Assembly: GCA_015059105.1 (NCBI GenBank)
Contig: SVBB01000006.1
Coordinates: 20,063-84,062 of the forward strand
DNA: 64,000 nucleotides
Origin: Erysipelotrichaceae bacterium
GTDB taxonomy: Bacteria; Bacillota_I; Bacilli_A; RFN20; CAG-826
Direction of reading: 5' to 3'
A model generated the notes under the pieces. That model did no database searches and was not told the origin of the DNA. It worked only from the letters and a program-made list of their open reading frames with translations. Below, one piece after another: positions 9,750 through 17,415 of the stretch; the stretch's first letter is position 1; every line of letters starts with the position of its first letter. The position numbers and the translations under genes are program-made.

Positions 9750-9871
9750 TAAATAAATAAGAGACTCCTACCACCATCTGGTAAAAGTCTCGAAATTTGA
9801 TTTATGTCCGAGTATTAGATAATACTGTTCTGACGGATCATAACCCTATAAATAGGTTTCTACTCCCTTTT
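9750..9871 (-). ncRNA. yybP-ykoY family (Mn2+) riboswitch with attenuator
   Basis: The minus-strand leader of the exchanger gene reads AAAAGGGAGTAG (9860-9871), a hairpin, then a helix (ATG-A-TCCG with CGGA-CAT) enclosing CGTCAG and a GTATT/AATAC hairpin, and closes with CGAGACTTTT. These are the conserved landmarks of the yybP-ykoY aptamer; P1 is AAAAG (9867-9871) with CTTTT (9783-9787). The P1 3' strand overlaps a terminator: GAGACT..TACCA (9791-9779) with TGGTA..AGTCTC (9773-9761), then a T-rich tail. Metal binding that stabilises P1 should prevent termination, an ON switch. Confidence 0.82.
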
Positions 9872-9895
9872 ATGGAATCGCTTATTCCGTTAATG

Positions 9896-9904
9896 ATTAT
9901 AACA
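9896..9904 (-). promoter_or_regulatory. Extended -10 promoter of the riboswitch transcript
   Basis: TGTTATAAT on the minus strand is an extended -10 element. The predicted transcript begins about 20 nt before the aptamer. The -35 is poor. Confidence 0.6.
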
Positions 9905-9937
9905 TCATATATTTATGTTGCCAGTCTTAATTTTGTG

Positions 9938-9943
9938 TATAAT
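9938..9943 (+). promoter_or_regulatory. -10 element of yggS
   Basis: TATAAT ends 9 nt before the yggS ATG, giving a leader of only a few bases without an SD. It is divergent from the riboswitch promoter about 35 bp away. Confidence 0.6.
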
Positions 9944-9952
9944 ACATTAGGT

Positions 9953-10582
9953 ATGGTTAGTGAAGATATAAAAGAATTTGTAAAAAGTATTCCAAATAAT
10001 GTCACCATAGTGGCGGCCACTAAATATGTTGGAACAGAAGACATGCTTATCTTATTAAATAACGGCATTAATAATTTTGGCGAAAACCGCGTCGACGCTT
10101 TCATTACAAAACATGAAATATTAAAAGAATATAAAAATATAAAATGGCATTTTATTGGACATTTGCAGAGAAATAAAGCAAAAAGTGTCATTAATTTAAT
10201 TGACTGTTTGCATTCTTTAGACTCTCTTGAACTCGCGAAAAAGATCGATGAATTAAGGTCAACACCACTTGATACATTTATCGAAGTTTCCATCAATTTA
10301 GAAGAGAATAAAAACGGTGTTCCTTATTATGAAGCTGAACAGTTCATTCAACAAATAATGAACTATAAAAATATCCATCTCGTCGGTCTTATGATGATGG
10401 CATATAAAGATAGCCGTAACCCATATGACGAATTTATTAAATTAAAACAGTTAAGAGATCAATTAGAAAACAAACTTAATATCAAATTACCTTATCTATC
10501 AATGGGTATGAGCGATGATTACCTTGATGCCATCAAAGCTGGGGCGACTCATGTTAGATTAGGAAGAATATTATTCAAATAA
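9953..10582 (+). CDS. yggS: PLP homeostasis protein, YggS/PLPBP family
   Basis: A 209-aa protein of the alanine-racemase-like TIM-barrel fold that binds pyridoxal phosphate without known catalysis and balances vitamin B6 and amino acid pools. The PLP lysine lies in VAATKYV (about residue 24). Other family motifs are NFGENR, WHFIGHLQRNK, SMGMSDDY and VRLGRILF. Start chosen at 9953: the frame is open back to 9797, but that extension is antisense to the riboswitch and precedes the -10. In other Firmicutes yggS often sits near sepF/ftsZ; here it stands alone. Confidence 0.92.
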   Translation: MVSEDIKEFVKSIPNNVTIVAATKYVGTEDMLILLNNGINNFGENRVDAFITKHEILKEYKNIKWHFIGHLQRNKAKSVINLIDCLHSLDSLELAKKIDELRSTPLDTFIEVSINLEENKNGVPYYEAEQFIQQIMNYKNIHLVGLMMMAYKDSRNPYDEFIKLKQLRDQLENKLNIKLPYLSMGMSDDYLDAIKAGATHVRLGRILFK

Positions 10583-10665
10583 GAAATGTTTCCGTTCTTA
10601 ATAACCAATTAAGATCTTCCACACATATGATTTGGTTTTCATCAATGATATGTTTAGATAACTTA

Positions 10666-11451
10666 TCATTTCCTATGTTTTTCTTTAATTTCATTAAGAG
10701 AAGATTCGAATCCAATAGACCAATCGTAAGAAGTTAAAAACTCATTATTATATAAATCGACGTTACCCGCGAGAAAATCATAATAATCACACTTGATATT
10801 ATGTTTATCTAAAATTAATAAAGCACGCATGAATTCTACACATTTAAAGTTAATTTCATTAAGCGTCTGACGTAATCTCCATACCGCATCACGATATAGT
10901 ATTTTTGCCCTATCGATATCTTTATCTGGCCATAGATAAGTAATAGCTTGCGACATCGTTAAACTTTTCCCATTAAGCGCGATCAATAAAGCGAATAATT
11001 CTTTACTCTTAGAAGAGGAAAAACGAACGACATTGCCATTCATGAAACAATCAAAAGAACCAAATGTTTTTACCGTCATCTCTTTTCTTTTATCTTCAAT
11101 CTCTAATAAATAGTTGGATAGTTTAATCTCATCAATGGGTTTATAAATGAAACCGATGACGTTGTCTTTGATTTTTTCATCTAAATCATCTAGTCCTAAA
11201 TTGCCACCGGTGATAAAGACAATCTTGATATCAGATTGGATTTTTACTAGTTTCTTCGCAAGGCTAACCCCATCAATATGCGGCATGTAAATATCAAGGA
11301 AAGCCCCATCGATATAGTTATTCTTCGTGTAAGAAAGAATCTTTTCTTCATCATCATTAAAAAAGTGATAATCAGCATCCCAGTGACCGATTATTTTGTT
11401 AAGAAAATGAGAAAGGGAAGAGAACTCATCATCAACGACTATGACTTTCAT
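10666..11451 (-). CDS. Response regulator with SARP/OmpR-like winged-helix output
   Basis: A 261-aa protein. The receiver domain (1-115) has the acidic pair D7/D8, phospho-acceptor D53 in FLDIYMP and K104 in YKP. A linker leads to a winged-helix domain (about 125-260) of the kind found at the start of SARP/BTAD regulators, with SKSKELFALL and LTMSQAITYLWPDKD. It overlaps the kinase gene by 20 bp, so the two are translated together. The output domain is closely similar to that of the membrane regulator at 32640-33275. No clear terminator follows before yggS on the other strand. Confidence 0.88.
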   Translation of the reverse strand: MKVIVVDDEFSSLSHFLNKIIGHWDADYHFFNDDEEKILSYTKNNYIDGAFLDIYMPHIDGVSLAKKLVKIQSDIKIVFITGGNLGLDDLDEKIKDNVIGFIYKPIDEIKLSNYLLEIEDKRKEMTVKTFGSFDCFMNGNVVRFSSSKSKELFALLIALNGKSLTMSQAITYLWPDKDIDRAKILYRDAVWRLRQTLNEINFKCVEFMRALLILDKHNIKCDYYDFLAGNVDLYNNEFLTSYDWSIGFESSLNEIKEKHRK

Positions 11452-12793
11452 TGCTATCCTCCTTTGGGATTTTAATCACTATTTTAGTCCCTTTTTCAAC
11501 GCTGCTTTTGATATTAAAAGAGGCGTTGAAAAGCAGTCTAAATCTTTCACGGCTATTGTTAATTCCGTGACTGGTTTTTTTGATACTATTAATGTCAAAA
11601 CCTTCTCCGTTATCTTCGATAGTGAGGATATATGATTCATCATCTTCTTCCGCGGATATGATGATATGACCACTTTCTTTTTCATTTACCTTGGAATATT
11701 TGACAATGTTTTCAACTAGAGGTTGTAAAGAAAAATAAGGCACAAGGAAATCGCTCCCAGTGATGTTATAAATAATCTGATATGGTTTATTATGTTTGAG
11801 GTTTTCTAATTCTATATAATTGTTCACATTTTTCAGTTCCACATCCAAAGTGACAATATCTGAATCCGCCGCTGCGACATAATCACGAAGGTTTGAAGAG
11901 AATAGATCAAGTGCTTTTGCCCCTAAGTCATGACTATCTTCATATAGCATCTTAATAGTATTCAAAGAATTAAAAATATAATGGGGGTTGATTTGATGGT
12001 TGAGGACATTTGTTTGCAGTTCCTTAAGTCTCTTCTCAAATTCCTCCTTTTCATATGCTTTTTTGCTGACATTAATGGTGTAATTTAAATATATAAGGAT
12101 ATAGATGAACATGATCAATAATGAGACGATTGAATCCACTCCCCTATAAAATATTTTTCCATCTGATAGTCGCGAAATAATCTCGATTATTTGAGCATTA
12201 AAGAGCAAATAAACAATGGTATAGGTGGCAACGAATGGGAAATCGTACTTCTTAGTATTGCTCACATAAGCAGAAATATAAAAGAGCAGAAATAGGAAAT
12301 ATACCATAGTCAATATTCTTGAAATCAGTTCAAAGTGAAAGAAATAGGACACGATGTAGAAGGTTATGATTACAAATAATATGATGATGGATGAATTCCT
12401 TTGCACCTTATTATATGGTATTTGATAAGCAGAAATTAAAAATAAAGCGCAGGAGAGCATCGTTCCAACAAAGAATACATAATGGAAGATATCGATATAT
12501 TCCCAGTTAATATAAATAAAATCGCAAGAAGTAACAAGCATCCCAATAAGGGATAGAGACATAAAGAACGTATACCACGATGAAGTCTTGTCGATAAAGT
12601 TAGAGATGAATTCGAGGGTCGTTATCACCGCTAAAATCGCTAACGCAGTAAATAATAAAATAGTCAAATAAGTGTCGATGTTTTCTTTATTCCCAATAGA
12701 AAATACATTGGACAAAACAAAATATAAATACACCACAATAGTAAATACTAATAACAATGGGATAAAGAAATTACGTAGACGTTTTTTGACCAT
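11432..12793 (-). CDS. LytS/YehU-type sensor histidine kinase with 8-TM sensor
   Basis: A 453-aa kinase. Eight hydrophobic segments fill residues 10-255, followed by a short coiled coil (KKAYEKEEFEKRLKELQ). The phospho-acceptor box is HQINPHYIFNSLN, typical of the His_kinase (PF06580) class, and the ATP lid region has LQPLVENIVKYSK and DNGEGFD. It should phosphorylate the overlapping response regulator. The 8-TM layout matches that of the two-frame regulator at 32640-33832. The ligand is unknown. There is no strong SD. The 54-bp gap upstream holds a possible TATACA -10, so whether it is co-transcribed with the GTPase island is open. Confidence 0.88.
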   Translation of the reverse strand: MVKKRLRNFFIPLLLVFTIVVYLYFVLSNVFSIGNKENIDTYLTILLFTALAILAVITTLEFISNFIDKTSSWYTFFMSLSLIGMLVTSCDFIYINWEYIDIFHYVFFVGTMLSCALFLISAYQIPYNKVQRNSSIIILFVIITFYIVSYFFHFELISRILTMVYFLFLLFYISAYVSNTKKYDFPFVATYTIVYLLFNAQIIEIISRLSDGKIFYRGVDSIVSLLIMFIYILIYLNYTINVSKKAYEKEEFEKRLKELQTNVLNHQINPHYIFNSLNTIKMLYEDSHDLGAKALDLFSSNLRDYVAAADSDIVTLDVELKNVNNYIELENLKHNKPYQIIYNITGSDFLVPYFSLQPLVENIVKYSKVNEKESGHIIISAEEDDESYILTIEDNGEGFDINSIKKTSHGINNSRERFRLLFNASFNIKSSVEKGTKIVIKIPKEDSNESHSR

Positions 12794-12847
12794 ATATTTT
12801 TGTAAAATAACTGGTTAATGAGGACCGATGTATAATTTTAGAAAAGA

Positions 12848-13432
12848 CTAATCTTTTAAAATTAAGATGAGGAGATTAGCAAAGGCTAAAGCGAAACAAC
12901 CAATCATCGAAATCGCAACGATCATATTTAAAACTGAAACCGCTCCAACAGGCATATTATTCATGTTCCAGAAGACGAACATTAAGTATACGAAAATCGC
13001 GACGACAGTGAGTACGAAGACGATGATTGTCAACACTTTAGTAAGAGTGTCTTCTAAATAATTTGTCGCAAATAAGCAGATATCACATACGGCAAATAAT
13101 TCAAATGCTATTAAAGCAAGTTCGATGAAGAGGAAAACATAATAAGGTATTTGTTCCGCCATAGCAGAAACAAGAATAAAATCAGCAACCGAGCCGATAA
13201 TAACAAATAGACTCGCGCCATAGACGTTTTTCACATCCCCGTTGGCTTCTTCCCCGAAGAAATAAAGTAGCGCTCCGACAAAAAGCAATACATCGGCTGT
13301 AATTCTAACAAACACAATTGGTGTACCAAGATTGATAAATAAACCCAATACCAATGTTACGAGACGCGTCAATAAGCCGATAAGCATAATCGTTCTCGCA
13401 CTAGCAGCCAATGATCCAAAAAATTTACTCAT
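12848..13432 (-). CDS. Six-TM membrane protein of the GTPase island
   Basis: A 194-aa, almost entirely hydrophobic protein with six predicted TM segments and no long soluble domain. Loops are short, with acidic residues in GEEANGDVKN (about 60-70). It is the last gene of the one-directional run starting at 29577, 16 nt after the previous stop, with a good SD (AGGAGG). No family recognised. Its position suggests a membrane partner of the GTPase/GAP1 proteins. Confidence 0.7.
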   Translation of the reverse strand: MSKFFGSLAASARTIMLIGLLTRLVTLVLGLFINLGTPIVFVRITADVLLFVGALLYFFGEEANGDVKNVYGASLFVIIGSVADFILVSAMAEQIPYYVFLFIELALIAFELFAVCDICLFATNYLEDTLTKVLTIIVFVLTVVAIFVYLMFVFWNMNNMPVGAVSVLNMIVAISMIGCFALAFANLLILILKD

Positions 13433-13448
13433 GATTAAAACCTCCTAG

Positions 13449-14345
13449 TTAATGTCTCATGATCGCTGTGATGATACAGCATATAATTTTTAAAATAAGT
13501 AAGATGATGAAGGTAATCGCCGCAAATAATGCAAATAAGATAGCGACGATACCGATGTTGAAATATAAAGAGATCGGACTAGCGATGTAATAATATTTGA
13601 CCGGGGAATAAAATACATAATTGCTCACATTATTCCACTGTCCTTTCGCATGTGATTCCATATCGCTAGCTAATCCATTTACAGAATCTTTAAAAGATAG
13701 CCAATAATCATTAATCTCACTACCCATATTTTTGAAATATGAATATGTTGATATCTTTAAAGCACTGAATAAGTTATTTCTCATCATATTTTGATGGAGA
13801 TATTTCATTCCAAAACCAAAACTGATGAAAAGAGAGATGACCATCGATACCATTACCATAAGGGCGAAAACAAAGGCGATTGCAAAGATGATGGCGACCA
13901 TCAACAAATATTGCACTAAACCAATGAAGATGATGAAGATGATACCGATGAGAATGATGAACAAAGAGAGGAAAAGCATGAAGAATTTCGCCGGGTTAGT
14001 GAAGCGATAAATCTTTTGACGGTTATATAAATTATCCGCATGTCTTAAGTTTTCCGTAAAAGCTTCTTTGCTCGCATCGAGGATATTTTTATTCCAAATG
14101 AGATAGAATTCTTTTAAATCCCTTGGGGTTCTGCCGTTATTTTTTAAACAATTAACGAAGGCACGAATATATAAGACAAGTGCGTAAATTAAACCCACTA
14201 CTCCAGCGATGATACCGATGATGCCAAGAAAGATAAGGCCGATGTATATCGTTAGAACAAGGATGAAAGCCGCGATGACTAAAGCAGTCATTATCGCCGC
14301 GAATACTTCTCCTGGTTCATATTTTTTTACAACGTAATATGCCAT
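13449..14345 (-). CDS. Multi-pass membrane protein of the GTPase island
   Basis: A 298-aa protein with a double-length hydrophobic stretch at 15-65, a soluble stretch (about 70-115), long hydrophobic segments at 120-185, a second soluble stretch (about 190-245) and two C-terminal TM segments. AGGAGG precedes the ATG and the gap to the transglutaminase gene is 12 nt. I do not recognise the family. Likely a membrane component of the same system as its neighbours. Confidence 0.7.
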   Translation of the reverse strand: MAYYVVKKYEPGEVFAAIMTALVIAAFILVLTIYIGLIFLGIIGIIAGVVGLIYALVLYIRAFVNCLKNNGRTPRDLKEFYLIWNKNILDASKEAFTENLRHADNLYNRQKIYRFTNPAKFFMLFLSLFIILIGIIFIIFIGLVQYLLMVAIIFAIAFVFALMVMVSMVISLFISFGFGMKYLHQNMMRNNLFSALKISTYSYFKNMGSEINDYWLSFKDSVNGLASDMESHAKGQWNNVSNYVFYSPVKYYYIASPISLYFNIGIVAILFALFAAITFIILLILKIICCIITAIMRH

Positions 14346-14357
14346 GTCTCCTCCTTT

Positions 14358-15359
14358 CTAATAATCTAATGTAAGTTTTAGCTGTTTCCCGTTTTTAATA
14401 TAGGAAACGGATCTGATATTGATCCTAAGATTAGACGCAACCATCTTTACGCTTGAAGCTAGATTAGTATCAAATTGTTTTTCGCTGATTTCGATGTTGA
14501 GATAGAAACACATTTCTTTCTCTTTGCTATTAATCTTCTCTATGAGTTGGTTACGCAGTTCATAAAACGAACTTATTTCGGTAAGAAGCGCATTCTTATC
14601 TTTTGATAAATTGCTTAATCTTTCTAAGGAGTCATCATCGCATTTCGGCCATGATGGCTTTAAGAGGTGATCATTAGCAAATGCATTATCAGAATAAAAT
14701 GCATATTGGTAAGAATAAGGCTTCTTCCCTTTTTGGTTATGCCCAATGCCATAAGTTGCATCGAGGTGATAATAATGGTTATTGATTTTTACAATATTCC
14801 ATGAATGCGGAGATATCGTGCCGTTTACTTTGGCATTGCTATTAACGATAATGCAGTATAGTCCGACACTATCGGCCAACATTTTATAGGCGGCGGATAT
14901 CCCGCTACATTGGGCTTTATGATAATAAAGTGCGCTAATCGCGTTTTGGTTAAGGATGTTATTGATCTGATAATCGACATTATCGACAAGATAATCGAAG
15001 ATCATCATATGTTGTTCTAATTCTCCTTTACCTTGACACTCCATTTTTATATTCGTGAGGACCTTGCTGATTTCACGATCAATCAAATGTTGTTCATGAA
15101 CGTAATTTTCTTTATAGATAAGGGTAATATTTTGATTGATTCCCATTCCCCTACAACTACACGAAACTTGTGGTTGAACATAATATAATTCGGGGTGATC
15201 GCTGATTACGCTTTGGAAAATGTCGCTTACTTTTTGATTATCAATACGGGACAGTTCACATTGTTTTTTATGCTGCAGCAAACTTTTATAAATCGTTTGA
15301 TAAGCTAACTGTTCTTCCTTAGAAAGAATTTTAGAAAAGTAATAAGCATCTTCCTTCAT
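14358..15359 (-). CDS. Transglutaminase-like cysteine protease-fold protein
   Basis: A 333-aa protein with a central transglutaminase-like core (about 130-215). The expected triad is visible: Cys in AQCSGIS, His in SPHSWNIV and Asp in HLDATYGIG. Such domains act as proteases, peptidases or acyl transferases. There is no signal peptide, so it is probably cytosolic, unlike most bacterial transglutaminase-core proteins, which are exported. It starts 4 nt after the stop of the membrane GTPase. In a GTPase/GAP1 operon it may be the effector that modifies or cleaves a target; that is inference. Confidence 0.82.
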   Translation of the reverse strand: MKEDAYYFSKILSKEEQLAYQTIYKSLLQHKKQCELSRIDNQKVSDIFQSVISDHPELYYVQPQVSCSCRGMGINQNITLIYKENYVHEQHLIDREISKVLTNIKMECQGKGELEQHMMIFDYLVDNVDYQINNILNQNAISALYYHKAQCSGISAAYKMLADSVGLYCIIVNSNAKVNGTISPHSWNIVKINNHYYHLDATYGIGHNQKGKKPYSYQYAFYSDNAFANDHLLKPSWPKCDDDSLERLSNLSKDKNALLTEISSFYELRNQLIEKINSKEKEMCFYLNIEISEKQFDTNLASSVKMVASNLRINIRSVSYIKNGKQLKLTLDY

Positions 15360-15363
15360 ATAA

Positions 15364-16797
15364 TTAATCGACTAAAGAGATGATTTCGTTCTCGTCAAAG
15401 GCAATACCTTTTCCTTTACCGTTCATCACCCAGGCGAGGGCTCTAGCTGCGTTTTTGGAATAAAGTTTTCCATTTCCATCATCCGCTAAAGCAGTACAAG
15501 CAAAGAATTGGATGTTTTTAAACTTCGCTTTGAGGGTGTTAACAAAGTTATCTTCTCCATATTCACGTAAGAAGTTCTCGCAGATTGCATTTTCGGCTTC
15601 TAGGAAAGTTGCCTTATGAGATGCGCGATATTCTTCGTTTCCACTATCGCCAATCTTTTCATCTAAACCAGGTAAATCAAGTTTTGTGAAGACGACCGCA
15701 CAATCTTTAGTAATTTTTTCTTTAGAATTAAGGTTTGATAAGCTATCGACAGTCGTGACGAGCATATCGAGTACTTCGTCTAAACTCATAGAAGAACCGT
15801 TAAAGCTAGAAATATCGTTTTTCTTTTCCACTTCTTTACGATATTCCTTGATGGAAAGTGGATCGATGATGACGATATAACCTTGTGAGTTTGCATATCC
15901 GATTTGACGTTTAAGCGTTTCTTTATCCGCATAAGCTTCGCCTCCGATATCACAAAGAGAGATTTCATTTTTGACGGCTTGTTTATCTTTCGCCCAGTTG
16001 AAACGGTAGAAAGTTAAAGCCATATTGTTGGTCTTAGCGGGGAAAGCACCATTTTCAATTCCTTGAATATTGTTTTCATATTCCATTGTTCCCTCATCTT
16101 CATAATCGAAGTTATATCCAAGCTTCCCAGCATTTTTGCTTAAAGAATAAATGGACATATTGACGAAACAAGTCTTACCAGAAGATGGTCCACCAATGAG
16201 TGGGAAAGTCACTGCGACATGAGCGCCACCACTGGTCAAATCAAATTGACAGTGAGGACAAATCGCATTGAGTTTTTGTCGACCATTTAAGAAAGTAGTC
16301 GGTAACTGATTTCCACATTCACAAGTACGTTTTAAAATACCATATTTTGAAGGGATGAGTTTGGTATGCACTCTACCACAACTACAACGGTAATATGGGA
16401 GAGAAATTCTTTCTTGACAGTTAGAACAGTGAGAGACGATACCATGCATCTTTCGATAGACGAAGTCGAGGAACCACACGACAGTAAATCCGATGTAGAC
16501 AATACCCATAAAGATAGAGACGATCAAAGTATGGATAATCGTACAGACGAGGACGATAACAGTCGCAAAAACGCTGGTGATAATCGCTTGAACGGTGAAG
16601 GCAATAGTTCGAATGAGACTAGTGATTAATCCACCGAAACTGAAATGGTGTATAATTCCCGCCCAAATATCGATAAAGCGCAAGAAGAGGTTATATTCAA
16701 TCTTTCCAAGATTAATGAAAGCACCGAAAATAGTCTCAAAAAGAGAATACCATCCGGGACCGAAAAAATAATTAATTCTTGCTGGTTGTTTTTCCAT
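15364..16797 (-). CDS. Membrane-anchored zinc-ribbon GTPase (DO-GTPase2-like)
   Basis: A 477-aa protein. Residues 20-115 hold three to four membrane segments. Next are zinc ribbons (C124/C127, C138/C140, C159/C161, C180/C183). The GTPase core starts with P-loop GGPSSGKT (202-209), has a G3-like DIGGE and a G4 TKLD. This order resembles the 'double-GTPase' families described in predicted conflict systems; the assignment is from motif memory. The P-loop lies at the cytosolic face, so it should be a membrane-bound switch. It follows the 132-aa membrane gene by 14 nt. Confidence 0.75.
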   Translation of the reverse strand: MEKQPARINYFFGPGWYSLFETIFGAFINLGKIEYNLFLRFIDIWAGIIHHFSFGGLITSLIRTIAFTVQAIITSVFATVIVLVCTIIHTLIVSIFMGIVYIGFTVVWFLDFVYRKMHGIVSHCSNCQERISLPYYRCSCGRVHTKLIPSKYGILKRTCECGNQLPTTFLNGRQKLNAICPHCQFDLTSGGAHVAVTFPLIGGPSSGKTCFVNMSIYSLSKNAGKLGYNFDYEDEGTMEYENNIQGIENGAFPAKTNNMALTFYRFNWAKDKQAVKNEISLCDIGGEAYADKETLKRQIGYANSQGYIVIIDPLSIKEYRKEVEKKNDISSFNGSSMSLDEVLDMLVTTVDSLSNLNSKEKITKDCAVVFTKLDLPGLDEKIGDSGNEEYRASHKATFLEAENAICENFLREYGEDNFVNTLKAKFKNIQFFACTALADDGNGKLYSKNAARALAWVMNGKGKGIAFDENEIISLVD

Positions 16798-16811
16798 AAT
16801 AATATTCCTCC

Positions 16812-17210
16812 TTAAGCCCCAAAAGTGTTTTCCGCTAATGAATGGATGTAGGCCGCAAAGGCGTCAACAATACCAAACATAATGCCCATCACTACCTGGT
16901 AAACTGCAAAGATGATTACCAAGACAACAAAGACGAATGCCACTAGAGATACAATCACCAAAATCGTCCAGCTCGTGACCACGAAGTATGAGATTGCAAT
17001 AGAAGCGAAGAAAGCTGTTTTAATAATGCACCAGAAAGTGTGCAAGGAGAAAAACGAATCGTTATCTGACCATGTATCTCCGATGATTGCAAAACAGTTC
17101 ATTGCATGTTCAAACATTCTTTTGAATGAACCGACGATCAATATTCCGATGATGCCAAAAGCTTTATGGAATACGAAATCTTCAAATACGTTAGATTTAA
17201 TGTTAGCCAT
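16812..17210 (-). CDS. Small membrane protein of the GTPase island
   Basis: A 132-aa protein with three hydrophobic segments (about 15-35, 55-80, 82-112). GGAGGAATA precedes the ATG. No family recognised. It lies between a 58-aa membrane peptide and the membrane GTPase, and may help anchor or assemble that GTPase. Confidence 0.65.
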   Translation of the reverse strand: MANIKSNVFEDFVFHKAFGIIGILIVGSFKRMFEHAMNCFAIIGDTWSDNDSFFSLHTFWCIIKTAFFASIAISYFVVTSWTILVIVSLVAFVFVVLVIIFAVYQVVMGIMFGIVDAFAAYIHSLAENTFGA

Positions 17211-17224
17211 ATTATTCCTCCATA

Positions 17225-17401
17225 TTAAAGATTGCCAATTCCTAGAACATCAGTGATAAAGGCTTGGATGATGAAGAAGATTCCACGATAAAATCCCCAT
17301 ACAGCCCCGATCATAATGCTAGCGGCGAGAACTCCTGCAAAAAGAAACGGACTTGCAAAGATGATTCCCACACCTAGTAAAAAACCAATAATAGATAGCA
17401 T
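17225..17401 (-). CDS. 58-aa membrane peptide
   Basis: A short gene starting MLSIIGFLLGVGIIF and ending VLGIGNL, nearly all hydrophobic, with two possible membrane segments (3-32 and 38-56). AGGAGGAG lies just before the ATG, and the frame fills the gap between the GAP1-like gene (stop 17416) and the next membrane gene (start 17210). The strong SD and tight packing argue that it is real. Confidence 0.7.
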   Translation of the reverse strand: MLSIIGFLLGVGIIFASPFLFAGVLAASIMIGAVWGFYRGIFFIIQAFITDVLGIGNL

Positions 17402-17415
17402 AGTATCTCCTCCTT

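Noticed and set aside
9797..9952. N-terminal extension of yggS
   Set aside because: The open frame is antisense to the riboswitch, lies before the -10 element and has no YggS-like residues.
11441..11635. Plus-strand small frames inside the kinase gene
   Set aside because: They overlap conserved kinase motifs on the other strand and lack SDs.
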